Shown one piece after another: positions 42,499-50,987 of a stretch of 64,000 nucleotides of DNA. How positions within the stretch are numbered: position 1 is the first letter of the stretch; each line of letters starts with the position of its first letter. Source of the stretch: UBA3210 sp048359995. GTDB taxonomy: Bacteria > Bacillota_I > Bacilli_A > RFN20 > CAG-449. A program made the translations under genes and the position numbers. A model generated the notes under the pieces. That model saw nothing but the letters and a program-made list of their open reading frames with translations. It was not told the DNA's origin and made no database searches. Location: assembly GCA_048359995.1 (NCBI GenBank), contig DBGCPK010000005.1, positions 1 to 64,000 of the forward strand, in the 5' to 3' direction.

Positions 42499-45400
42499 TG
42501 AGAATATTCAAGAAAATCGAAGAAAGCGAATTCGTCGACCGCCTTTTGAAAAGAGACGGGCGTTTTGTCATCGAAGACTCGTTGACGTTTTCGTTGATCG
42601 TCGCGTCGGTTTTCCGTCGAAATCCGCGGAAAATCCTGATCAACTGTCCGAATTTATACGAAGCGCAGGAGATTTACGAGCACCTGATTCACTTTTCGGG
42701 AGATGAAAATCTTTTGTTTTTTCCGCAGGACGAGATCTGTCGCATCGACATTCGCGCCTATTCCAAAGAGATGCTCTCTCAGAGGTTATTCGTGATGAAT
42801 GAAGTTCTGAAAAAAGAACCGAAAATTCTGATCTGCCATTCCGCCTCTTTGGCGCGCTTTTTACCTGAAAAATCTTTGTTTAAAGAAAATGTATTTGAAT
42901 TGTATGCCGGAAAGTCGATCGGGATCGAAGAAATCGCTCAAACGCTTTCGGGAAACGGTTATCAACGCGTCAATAAGATCGACGGCGCGCTTCAATTCGC
43001 CAAAAGAGGCGACATTCTCGACATTTATCCGATTCATCTTTCCAAGCCGGTTCGGATCGAATTTTGCTACGATGAAATCGAATCGCTCCGTTTGTTCGAC
43101 ATCGCCACGCAATTGTCCGAAGAGGAAATCGAAAAAGTCGTCATTCCTCCCGCGAGCGACATTCTTTTGACCTCCGAAGAAAGAAAAAACATAAGGCCGG
43201 CTTTGATTCGCGAAGCCGAAAAGTACCGAAAGGAACTGAATTCGGAGGCCTTCTCCGATCTGATGTCGATCGTCGAAAGGGATTTATCGGTTTTCGAAAA
43301 CGAGGGAGTCGGCGAGACCTTTTACAAATATCTTTATTTAATTCAGGAACAGAAAACGAGTATCGCGGATTACTTTCAGCCGGACTTTTCGATTTGTTAC
43401 GATATCGAACGATGCATCTCCTCTTTCGATCTGCTTTCGCAACAGTCTTACGCTTATTTCAGCGAACTTTTCAAAATCGGGAAATCATTCAAAAATTATC
43501 AATTTTTCGCTGATTTTCGATCGATTTTGGAGAAAAGTGCCCCCTTTGTCGAAGTGCATTCCCTGTCTAAGAATTCCGATGATGTCGAAATTAAAATTCG
43601 CGCCGTTCCCGAAATCGCTCCGAATCTGTTTCAGGCGACGGAAAATATCCGAGATTATCTGAACCGGGGATATAAAGTCGTGGTCTGCCTTTCCGCACAA
43701 TACGACGTTTTCAAAGAGTTTCTTGAAACCGTTTCTCTGGAATATGCCGAGATGAATGCGGAAGACGAAGTCGTTTTTCCGTTATCTTTGCTGAAATTCG
43801 ATTTGCCGGAAGGATTCGATCTTTATGAAGACAAGCAGGTCTTTCTTTCCAAAAAAGAAATTTACGGCTATCGGATCAAAGTTTCCCGTTTTTTGTCGCG
43901 GTATAAAAAGGCGCAGATTCTCAAATCATACGAAGAATTGGAAAAAGGCGATTACGTCGTGCATGAAGAATGCGGTATCGGACAATTCGAGGAAATCGTC
44001 AATCTCGAAACGCTTGGGGTCAGAAAAGATTTTTTGAAAATTCGTTACGCGGGGGACGATATGCTTTACGTGCCGTTGGAACAGTTTCATCTGATTCGCA
44101 AATACGTTTCCAAAGAAGGCGCCGTACCGAAATTGAACCGAATTAACGGCGGAGACTGGGCGAGAACGAAGAAGAGGATTAAAGAAAAAGTCAACGATCT
44201 TGCCGATCGGTTGATTCGTCTGTACGCCGAAAGAAATTCGACCGTCGGATTCGCTTGTCGGGAAGACGACGAGTTTCAACGCGCTTTTGAAAATGCGTTT
44301 CCTTATGCGTTGACGGAAGATCAAATTCGCGCGGCGGAAGAAATCAAAAGGGATATGGAAAATCCGCATCCGATGGATCGTCTCTTATGCGGAGACGTCG
44401 GATTCGGTAAAACGGAAGTGGCTTTCCGCGCTGCGTTCAAAGCGATTCTTTCCGGAGGTCAGGTGGCTCTTCTCTGCCCGACGACGCTTCTTTCCAGACA
44501 GCACTTTCAGGTTGCGCAGGAACGTTTCGCTTTGTTCGGGGTGAAGATCGCGCAGTTTTCCCGTTTCATTCCGCAAAGCGTTCAGAATCGACAGATCGAA
44601 GAGATCAAAGAAGGTAAAATTCATCTGATCATCGGAACGCACCGCCTGCTTTCCAAAGAGATCGTCATTCCTCATCTTCGGCTTTTGATCGTAGACGAAG
44701 AGCAGCGTTTTGGAGTCGAACACAAAGAAAGAATCAAAGAAGTCAGCAAAAACATCGACGTTCTGACGTTAAGCGCCACGCCGATTCCCCGCACCTTGCA
44801 GATGTCGCTTTTGGGAATCCGGAGTTTGTCTCAATTGCAATCTCCTCCTTCGAACCGAATGCCGATTCAGACCTATGTGATGCCGAAGGACGACGGTATC
44901 ATTAAAGAAGCAATCGAAAGGGAATTGGCCAGAAAAGGTCAGGTCTATTATCTCCATAATCAAACATATTCGCTGAATTCTACCAAGGCGAAAATCGAAA
45001 AGATGATTCGCAACGCGCGCGTGGATATCGTTCACGGAAAAATGGACAAAGACGAAATCGAAGAAGTGATGAGCCAGTTTTATCAGGGGGACATCGACAT
45101 ACTCATCTGCACTTCGATCATCGAAACCGGTTTGGATATTCCAAACGTCAACACGATCATCATCGAAAATGCCGACCATTTCGGTTTGGCGCAACTCTAT
45201 CAGATCAAAGGAAGAGTAGGACGATCCAATAAAATCGCTTATGCCTATCTTCTTTTCAACGATCAAAAAGAAATGAGCGACGTCGCAAAGAAAAGGCTCA
45301 AAGCCATTCGGGATTTTACGGAATTAGGTTCGGGATATAAAATCGCGCAAAGAGATTTGACCATTCGCGGCGCGGGAGATATTTTAGGCGCGGAACAGGC

Positions 45401-45968
45401 GGGTTTTATCGATACGGTGGGTATCGATATGTACCTCAAACTTCTCAACGAAGTGATCCAAGAGAAACGAGGAATGAAAGAAAAAGAAAATTCGGTAAGA
45501 GTATCCAATCTGGTTCTCGATGCTTTTATTCCGAAGTCATATGCCGGTAACGCGGACAAACTGGAAATTTATCAGCAGATTCAGAAAATCACCGCGATTT
45601 CCGATTTGGATCTTTTCAAAGCGAAGATGAGGGATATTTACGGAAAAATACCGTCGGAAGTCCTGATGCTTTTGAAAAAAAGAAAGGTCGATATTCTTTC
45701 TTCGGAAAAGTGCTTCGACTCCATGATTGAAGAAGGGGATACGATCGTTATTAAATTGACCAAAGAAGCGTCTTCGATGCGCCGAATCGGTTTGCTCCTC
45801 TTCTCGAACCTCTCTTCTTTCGATCACCTGATTACCGGTTTTGCCGACCGTCAGATCAAAATCAAACTCAAAAAAACAGGAAACGATTACCTCGATCAGT
45901 TGGAAAGACTGCTGATCATTATCGTCGATACCTGCGATCGGATTAAGAGTAGGACGGAAATTGAATAG
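42495..45968 (+). CDS. mfd: Transcription-repair coupling factor Mfd
   Basis: Mfd removes stalled RNA polymerase and recruits UvrA. The 1157-residue protein has the UvrB-like N-terminal domains, the RNA-polymerase-interacting CarD-like domain (GDYVVHEECGIGQFEE, about residue 480), a superfamily 2 translocase with CGDVGFGKTEVAFRA, LLIVDEEQRFG and LSATPIPRTLQMSL, the TRG motif region and a C-terminal D7 domain. pth-mfd is the standard pair. Confidence 0.97.
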   Translation: MMRIFKKIEESEFVDRLLKRDGRFVIEDSLTFSLIVASVFRRNPRKILINCPNLYEAQEIYEHLIHFSGDENLLFFPQDEICRIDIRAYSKEMLSQRLFVMNEVLKKEPKILICHSASLARFLPEKSLFKENVFELYAGKSIGIEEIAQTLSGNGYQRVNKIDGALQFAKRGDILDIYPIHLSKPVRIEFCYDEIESLRLFDIATQLSEEEIEKVVIPPASDILLTSEERKNIRPALIREAEKYRKELNSEAFSDLMSIVERDLSVFENEGVGETFYKYLYLIQEQKTSIADYFQPDFSICYDIERCISSFDLLSQQSYAYFSELFKIGKSFKNYQFFADFRSILEKSAPFVEVHSLSKNSDDVEIKIRAVPEIAPNLFQATENIRDYLNRGYKVVVCLSAQYDVFKEFLETVSLEYAEMNAEDEVVFPLSLLKFDLPEGFDLYEDKQVFLSKKEIYGYRIKVSRFLSRYKKAQILKSYEELEKGDYVVHEECGIGQFEEIVNLETLGVRKDFLKIRYAGDDMLYVPLEQFHLIRKYVSKEGAVPKLNRINGGDWARTKKRIKEKVNDLADRLIRLYAERNSTVGFACREDDEFQRAFENAFPYALTEDQIRAAEEIKRDMENPHPMDRLLCGDVGFGKTEVAFRAAFKAILSGGQVALLCPTTLLSRQHFQVAQERFALFGVKIAQFSRFIPQSVQNRQIEEIKEGKIHLIIGTHRLLSKEIVIPHLRLLIVDEEQRFGVEHKERIKEVSKNIDVLTLSATPIPRTLQMSLLGIRSLSQLQSPPSNRMPIQTYVMPKDDGIIKEAIERELARKGQVYYLHNQTYSLNSTKAKIEKMIRNARVDIVHGKMDKDEIEEVMSQFYQGDIDILICTSIIETGLDIPNVNTIIIENADHFGLAQLYQIKGRVGRSNKIAYAYLLFNDQKEMSDVAKKRLKAIRDFTELGSGYKIAQRDLTIRGAGDILGAEQAGFIDTVGIDMYLKLLNEVIQEKRGMKEKENSVRVSNLVLDAFIPKSYAGNADKLEIYQQIQKITAISDLDLFKAKMRDIYGKIPSEVLMLLKKRKVDILSSEKCFDSMIEEGDTIVIKLTKEASSMRRIGLLLFSNLSSFDHLITGFADRQIKIKLKKTGNDYLDQLERLLIIIVDTCDRIKSRTEIE

Positions 45969-46055
45969 AACCGACAAAAGAAAAAATCTATCGAACTTTA
46001 CAAAAACTATCTTTTGATATAAAATAGTCGTAGTTTATTCGGAAAGGGGACTGCA

Positions 46056-46193
46056 ATGAAAAGAAGAAAGGGGCTTCTTGTTGCCATATGTTGCATATCT
46101 TTTTTCTCGTCGGCTTCCGCATTTAAAACGCGTCAAATTCAGACATTTTGCTATAACGACGATACATTCGGAAACATGATAAAGGCGTATTAA
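46056..46193 (+). CDS. Small secreted peptide, 45 aa
   Basis: A short gene with AAGGGG seven bases before the ATG. The product begins MKRRKGLLVAICCISFFSSA, a clear signal peptide with a likely cut after SASA. The mature part would be only about 23 residues (FKTRQIQTFCYNDD then TFGNMIKAY) with one Cys. A promoter (TTTACA and TAAAAT 17 bases apart, about 46003-46026) lies upstream. It lies 11 bases before the first of three ABC transporter genes. It could be a secreted signal, an antimicrobial peptide or a transporter cofactor; I do not recognise it. Confidence 0.6.
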   Translation: MKRRKGLLVAICCISFFSSASAFKTRQIQTFCYNDDTFGNMIKAY

Positions 46194-46204
46194 GGCTGGA
46201 AAAG

Positions 46205-47203
46205 ATGAAAAAGATTCGATATTTCTGGAAATACATCGTCTCGTTTTCCTTTTCCAATTTCATTTTGTCCGCGTTGATTTTCGGAATCGCCTTTTATTCC
46301 GGAAAACAGATTTCCGAGTTTTTGAAGTTAGATGAAAATGTGGTCGATCAGGCGCTGTATACGATGAATTTTGATGATGACAACGCTTTATCCGATCAAG
46401 TCGAAACGGCGTATTACCATTACGTGGAACAGGAAATCGACGGCGAATATCGCGCAGTTTTGGAAATCAACAAGGCGGCGTTGAAATACGGGGCGCCTTG
46501 TCAGAGCGAAAGAGGTATTTTTTTCATCGCTTTCGATAAAACGGATCTTCCGGAAAAGACTTTGCTGACGAATAAGGAGGAATGGGCGGGAGAGGCCGCG
46601 CAGTATGCGAATTATCTGACGCCGATTCGAATGAAGAATTTTTTTATCCATATCGAATTTGATGTCGAGTACCTCTACATCGACGACGAAATAACGAACG
46701 AAGGAAGCCGATACGCGGTGTATTCTTCTTACGATCCTTTGATCGATAAAACGGGAGTTCGCGATAACGAAATCTCGGATTATGAAATAACGATTTCCGG
46801 AAAAAACTTGAAAGGATACCATCAATTTAGCATTTCGATATTGATGAGAATTTTCGTCTTTATCGCGGCGGTTCCCTTGATATTTTCCGCTTTGGCGATT
46901 TCCAACCTCTATCTATATTATTTGGAAAAGCAAAAGGGGATTTTCGAGATACAAGGGATTTATTACAAACCAAGGGAGAAGATGATTTTCCAGACAGCGG
47001 GAGAATTGACGTTGTTTTCTTTTCTTCCCTCTTTGGCCGCGATCGTTCTCATGTTCTTTCTTTTTTCCTCCGGCGGCGGAGAAATACTCGTTCTTTCCGT
47101 CTTGATCACGTTCTTGATCGAAGAAACGACGATCGTAATCTGCACCCGAAAAAAAATCGCGAAGAGAAAAAACAAAGTGAAAAGGAGAAAAAAGGTATGC
47201 TGA
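46205..47203 (+). CDS. ABC transporter membrane subunit (MacB/FtsX-like topology)
   Basis: The 332-residue protein has an N-terminal helix (about 12-33), an external domain of about 170 residues, and three more helices near 207-236, 260-285 and 290-312. That layout is the FtsX/MacB arrangement of one helix, an extracellular domain and three helices. It ends in a very basic tail (KRKNKVKRRKK). It overlaps the ATPase gene by seven bases. The short external domain is diverged, and I cannot name a substrate. Confidence 0.7.
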   Translation: MKKIRYFWKYIVSFSFSNFILSALIFGIAFYSGKQISEFLKLDENVVDQALYTMNFDDDNALSDQVETAYYHYVEQEIDGEYRAVLEINKAALKYGAPCQSERGIFFIAFDKTDLPEKTLLTNKEEWAGEAAQYANYLTPIRMKNFFIHIEFDVEYLYIDDEITNEGSRYAVYSSYDPLIDKTGVRDNEISDYEITISGKNLKGYHQFSISILMRIFVFIAAVPLIFSALAISNLYLYYLEKQKGIFEIQGIYYKPREKMIFQTAGELTLFSFLPSLAAIVLMFFLFSSGGGEILVLSVLITFLIEETTIVICTRKKIAKRKNKVKRRKKVC

Positions 47204-47838
47204 AATTGAATATCGAAAGAAAAGAATTTCCTCGAAAAGTGATTTTCTTTCAAACCGAGATTACCGTAGAAAAAGGCGATTTTGTCGGAATTAAGGGCTT
47301 GTCCGGATCGGGGAAAAGCACGCTGCTCAGAATGATCGGTCTTTTAGAGCCTTTTGAAGGAAATTATTCGATCGACGATTGGATTTTGGATAAAAAAGAA
47401 ATGGAAAGCGTCAGGCGAACGAATTTCGCGTATCTGTTTCAGGAACCGGAACTGATCCCCTATCTCAATGTCGAAGAAAATATTTTAATGCCTTTGAAAA
47501 ATCTGAAAATCCGTCCCGACCCGTTTAAACTTTCTAATCTGATGAATCTTTTCAATATCGCCGACCTCAAAGAGAGATATCCGGAAAAGCTTTCCGGAGG
47601 AGAAGCGCAAAGGGTGGCTTTGTGCCGCGCGGTTATGTCGGACAGAGAGTACATTTTATGCGATGAACCGACGGGATCTTTGGATCCGGAAAATGCCGGA
47701 ATCGTTATGGACTATCTGAAAAAAATCAACGAAGATATGCACAAAACGATTATCATGGTTACGCATAATCCGGAATACGACAGATATTTTTCCAAAATCT
47801 TTTTGTTGGAAAAGAGAAAGATCGTTGAATATGTATAG
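47197..47838 (+). CDS. ABC transporter ATPase, MacB/LolD type
   Basis: The 213-residue protein has Walker A GLSGSGKSTLLRMIG, the Q-loop in YLFQEPELIPYL, signature LSGGEAQRVALCRA, Walker B YILCDEPTGSLD and switch His in IMVTHNPEYD. It fits the mechanotransmission-type ABC family, which acts on lipoproteins, peptides or cell-wall hydrolases. It is flanked by two FtsX-like permease genes that would form the membrane dimer. Confidence 0.9.
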   Translation: MLKLNIERKEFPRKVIFFQTEITVEKGDFVGIKGLSGSGKSTLLRMIGLLEPFEGNYSIDDWILDKKEMESVRRTNFAYLFQEPELIPYLNVEENILMPLKNLKIRPDPFKLSNLMNLFNIADLKERYPEKLSGGEAQRVALCRAVMSDREYILCDEPTGSLDPENAGIVMDYLKKINEDMHKTIIMVTHNPEYDRYFSKIFLLEKRKIVEYV

Positions 47839-48982
47839 AATCCGAAAATTGTACCGAAAATGTTTTTATCCAGAAAAAAAGATTCGCTCGCTGATTCTTC
47901 ATTTTTCGTTCACCTTGCTGATGATCGGATTGTTGCTGATGAGTCGGATTTTCATAGATCGGTACACTTCCCGAAAATACGAGATGATGCCGGAGAATAT
48001 GCTCTATGAAACGGATTGTGGCGAATGGGATATCGAAAGTTTTCAAAGTGAAGACATCGAAGAATCTTGGAAGACGCGCGGTCAATCCCTTTCCGCCTTG
48101 CTGAAAAATCCGCTTGTCGATGTCGTTCCATGTTACATGGTTTCGTCATTTTCGGTTCGGTCTTCCCAAGGCAAGTATAATTCGAGCATCAACGTGTTTT
48201 TTTCGACCGAACTTGCGGCATATCGAGGTTTTGGTCGTAAATCCGTTTTCGAAGTGGTACAGCGCTTTTCGGAAACCGGCATCTATATAGACGAAACTTT
48301 TGCCGAGGAACTCGGTATCGGCTCCAATCGCCCGCGATTGTCGTTTACAATCTCCAATCATTTGGGCGCGAGCGCGCCCGCGCCTGTTTCGGTCGAAATT
48401 GCCGGAATTTACGCGCATACTTCGGAAAACAAACAGGACATTTATGCTACTTTCGACGTAATGGAAACTTTATTCGAAGTCAATCCGAATGCAGAAATTT
48501 CCGGAGAATGCCTCTATCGGTTCAAGAACGCGGTAAGTTATGCTTCCTACCTGAAAGCAAACCAAATCAATTCGAATTTAACCGCGAAAGCCAAAGATGT
48601 GCAGTACGACAAAGCGCTTTTCGGAAATGTCTATACGGTTTCCGAAGTGTACATCGGAGTCGGTATCGCAGTAATGGGGTTCGCCCTGATCGTCATTGCC
48701 GTCGACCTTGAAAGCGGCAATCGGAAAATCCGGAAATTGGAAAAGACGTTCTATCGTTCGGAAGGTCGTATCGTCATCGCCGTCGGCGGACGGCTTACGG
48801 TACCGCTTCTCTTCGGAGCGATAGCGACTTTCGGAATTCTTTTTCTCTTTGGCGTGCTTGCTAAACCGATATTCGGATATTATTTGTTTCTTCGCGGTTC
48901 TTTCTATCTCTTCGCCCTTGCGGGAGGAGCGATCGTCGTTCTCGTATCGATGTTGACTTCGTGGCTCGGATTAAAAAAATGA
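47831..48982 (+). CDS. ABC transporter permease, FtsX-like
   Basis: The product is 383 residues. It has an N-terminal helix (about 20-42), an external domain of about 215 residues, and three C-terminal helices (about 272-293, 320-345 and 352-380). The start ATG overlaps the ATPase stop codon; a TTG two codons earlier is also open. Together with the gene at 46205 it would give a heterodimeric transporter. The operon ends here, and spoVT starts 45 bases later. Confidence 0.8.
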   Translation: MYRIRKLYRKCFYPEKKIRSLILHFSFTLLMIGLLLMSRIFIDRYTSRKYEMMPENMLYETDCGEWDIESFQSEDIEESWKTRGQSLSALLKNPLVDVVPCYMVSSFSVRSSQGKYNSSINVFFSTELAAYRGFGRKSVFEVVQRFSETGIYIDETFAEELGIGSNRPRLSFTISNHLGASAPAPVSVEIAGIYAHTSENKQDIYATFDVMETLFEVNPNAEISGECLYRFKNAVSYASYLKANQINSNLTAKAKDVQYDKALFGNVYTVSEVYIGVGIAVMGFALIVIAVDLESGNRKIRKLEKTFYRSEGRIVIAVGGRLTVPLLFGAIATFGILFLFGVLAKPIFGYYLFLRGSFYLFALAGGAIVVLVSMLTSWLGLKK

Positions 48983-49027
48983 GTATAGATATCCCTTTTT
49001 TGTCAAAGCATAAATGAGGGTAGATTT

Positions 49028-49555
49028 ATGAAAACGTCGGGAATTATCAGAAGAATGGATAATCTGGGGAGAGTGGTTATACCGATTCATTTCCGAAAGA
49101 AGGCCAATATTTACGAAAATGACGATGTAGAGATCACGTTAAACGAACGAAATCAAATTGTCATCGGAAAATACAATTCGCTTGTCGGAATGACGAGAAT
49201 GTTCGATAGCATCGTTTCGTCGTTGTATTCGATTCTTCAAGGAACGGCGATCATCACCGATCAAGATCAAATTCTCTCTTCTTACGGCGTTAAAAGTTAT
49301 TCCTATAAGAAAGCAACGCCTCTTTCTTCCGAAATGAAAAAAAGAATTCGAAGAGAAGCCCATTCTCTTCCCGCGGGAAGAATCATCGATGGGTTGAACG
49401 AAGAATCGACGACCTATGTTCAGCCGATTATGGGAAGAAACGGAAATCTTTCGGGATCTATCGTTTACATTTACGAAAAAGATTTGCTGGAAAACGTTTC
49501 CAAAATACTGGCATCTTATGCTATATTTATCTCGGAGATGATGAAACAGGAATGA
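49028..49555 (+). CDS. spoVT: Stage V sporulation regulator SpoVT
   Basis: SpoVT is an AbrB-type DNA-binding regulator that adjusts forespore sigma-G-dependent genes. The 175-residue protein has the swapped-hairpin domain (MKTSGIIRRMDNLGRVVIP) and a C-terminal GAF-like domain (about 55-175). The recognition region after VVIP (IHFRKKANIYENDDVEI) is diverged from the B. subtilis KEIRRTLRI, so its DNA target may differ. It starts the conserved spoVT-yabO-yabP-yabQ-divIC block, here without yabM and yabN. Confidence 0.92.
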   Translation: MKTSGIIRRMDNLGRVVIPIHFRKKANIYENDDVEITLNERNQIVIGKYNSLVGMTRMFDSIVSSLYSILQGTAIITDQDQILSSYGVKSYSYKKATPLSSEMKKRIRREAHSLPAGRIIDGLNEESTTYVQPIMGRNGNLSGSIVYIYEKDLLENVSKILASYAIFISEMMKQE

Positions 49556-49818
49556 GATTGGATAAATACCTGAAAATCAGCAGAATCATCAAACGGAGAA
49601 CTTTGGCGAAAGAAATCGTCGATATCGGATTGGTGAAAATCAACGGAAAAACGGCCAAACCGTCTAACGAAGTCCGAGTGGGCGACCTTTTGGATCTCGC
49701 TTTGGGAAACCGCACTTTAAAAGTCGAAGTCTTAAACGACGAAATGACGAATGACAAAAGCAAAGCCGCGGAAATGTATCGGATTCTGGAAGATATAGTC
49801 ATGAACGAACCTCTGTAA
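49552..49818 (+). CDS. rqcP: S4-domain ribosome-quality-control protein RqcP
   Basis: The 88-residue protein is an S4 RNA-binding domain (MRLDKYLKISRIIKRRTLAKEIVDIG, VKINGKTAKPSNEV). In B. subtilis YabO/RqcP works with RqcH in adding Ala tails to stalled nascent chains. It overlaps spoVT by four bases. Confidence 0.93.
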   Translation: MRLDKYLKISRIIKRRTLAKEIVDIGLVKINGKTAKPSNEVRVGDLLDLALGNRTLKVEVLNDEMTNDKSKAAEMYRILEDIVMNEPL

Positions 49819-49845
49819 TCATATATTTGATCGGGAGGTTTTTTT

Positions 49846-50127
49846 ATGGAAAATCAGGATATCAGACCGAATCAGAATATCGTCATCAAGGATCGGAAAG
49901 TCGTGGAAATCGAGGGTGTGAAGAAACTCGACAGTTTCGACAACAAGGAGTTTTTGATCGACACGATCAACGGTTACGTTCACGTCAAAGGCGTCAATTT
50001 GTCTTTGGGGACAATGGATATGGACAAAGGTTTTATTTCCATCTTCGGAACGATCGACTCTTTGTCTTATTTAGTCAAATCAAAGAGCGACAGAAAAGAA
50101 AGTTTCTTATCCAAAGTCTTTAAATAA
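49846..50127 (+). CDS. yabP: Sporulation protein YabP
   Basis: The 93-residue protein has the YabP/YqfC-family pattern, with NIVIKDRKVVEIEGVKKLDSFD and FLIDTINGYVHVKGVNLSL. It is required for late spore formation in B. subtilis. GGGAGG lies nine bases before the ATG. Its last codon overlaps the start of yabQ. Confidence 0.9.
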   Translation: MENQDIRPNQNIVIKDRKVVEIEGVKKLDSFDNKEFLIDTINGYVHVKGVNLSLGTMDMDKGFISIFGTIDSLSYLVKSKSDRKESFLSKVFK

Positions 50128-50579
50128 TGGACCTGTTGCAGCAATTTCAAGGCGTATTGGGATCACTTTTATTGGGTGGTCTTTTCTATTTTTTCTTTCA
50201 TCTTCTGAATTTGTTGCTCAATCATCGATGGATTCGGATTTTCTGGTATCTTCTTCAACCGGTTTATTTCTTCTTATGTACGATTGGCTATTATGAGTTT
50301 CTCTGCTATTTCACCTATGGCATCTACAACCTGTTTTTTACTTTAAGCCTTTTGACCGGTATGATTCTCTACTACTTTTTTTACCGAAAAGGTATCGCTT
50401 CCATGATGAATCCCGTCGTCTCCAAAATCGATTTAAAACTGAACCGATGGTCTTTCAAGAAATCCAAAGCATACCGACGATTTCAAAAATGGAAAAAGAA
50501 AAGGCAAGAGAGAAAAAAGAAAAGGCAGGAAATAAACGAAAGAAAAAAAGCGCGAAAAAAACAAAAACAAACCTCGTAA
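50127..50579 (+). CDS. yabQ: Sporulation membrane protein YabQ
   Basis: The 150-residue protein has four hydrophobic helices within the first 95 residues and a very basic tail (KKWKKKRQERKKKRQE). Sequence identity is low in this family, so the call rests on size, topology and its position directly after yabP and before divIC. In B. subtilis YabQ is a membrane protein of the mother cell needed for cortex assembly. Confidence 0.85.
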   Translation: MDLLQQFQGVLGSLLLGGLFYFFFHLLNLLLNHRWIRIFWYLLQPVYFFLCTIGYYEFLCYFTYGIYNLFFTLSLLTGMILYYFFYRKGIASMMNPVVSKIDLKLNRWSFKKSKAYRRFQKWKKKRQERKKKRQEINERKKARKKQKQTS

Positions 50580-50587
50580 AGGTTGTG

Positions 50588-50616
50588 TTGATTTTGGCAA
50601 GGGGATGAACTAAAAT
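50588..50616 (+). promoter_or_regulatory. Promoter of divIC
   Basis: TTGATT (50588-50593), 17 bases, TAAAAT (50611-50616). AAGAGGAG follows before the divIC start. A vegetative promoter here lets divIC be expressed without the upstream sporulation genes. Confidence 0.75.
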
Positions 50617-50634
50617 AAAAAAGAGGAGATAAAG

Positions 50635-50925
50635 ATGAAAGCGAAAGTTCATTCCAAAGCGTTTAATCGAACCGTCAGCATCGCCTGTTTAGCGGTCTTT
50701 TTAATCGGCTTAGGCTTTGTCGGCTTCGGCGCTTACCATTTGATTTCTCTTTATCGGAAACAGCAGGAGTTAATCGGAATTAAAGATAATCTGAATGAGG
50801 AGAGTCAGAAACAGAACAAGTACGAAGAATTGAAATTCGACGAATATTACAGCGTTTATGTCGAAGACGGCTATGCGCTGTACAACGATACCGAAAACGA
50901 TCCGTTGATTTTTTTCACAAAATAA
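50635..50925 (+). CDS. divIC: Cell-division protein DivIC/FtsB-like
   Basis: The 96-residue bitopic protein has one helix (about 15-38), a short coiled coil (about 39-62, with YRKQQELIGIKDNLNEE) and a small C-terminal domain ending YVEDGYALYNDTENDP. DivIC works with FtsL and DivIB at the septum. GAGGAG lies seven bases before the ATG. A terminator follows. Confidence 0.88.
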   Translation: MKAKVHSKAFNRTVSIACLAVFLIGLGFVGFGAYHLISLYRKQQELIGIKDNLNEESQKQNKYEELKFDEYYSVYVEDGYALYNDTENDPLIFFTK

Positions 50926-50928
50926 GAG

Positions 50929-50952
50929 AGTCGACGCTGTTCGACTTTTTTT
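50929..50952 (+). terminator. Terminator after divIC
   Basis: AGTCGA and TCGACT form a short stem followed by a T run. It separates divIC from spoIIE. Confidence 0.6.
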
Positions 50953-50987
50953 CTGCTTTTGAAAGTATATATTGAATTCGGTGAAAG

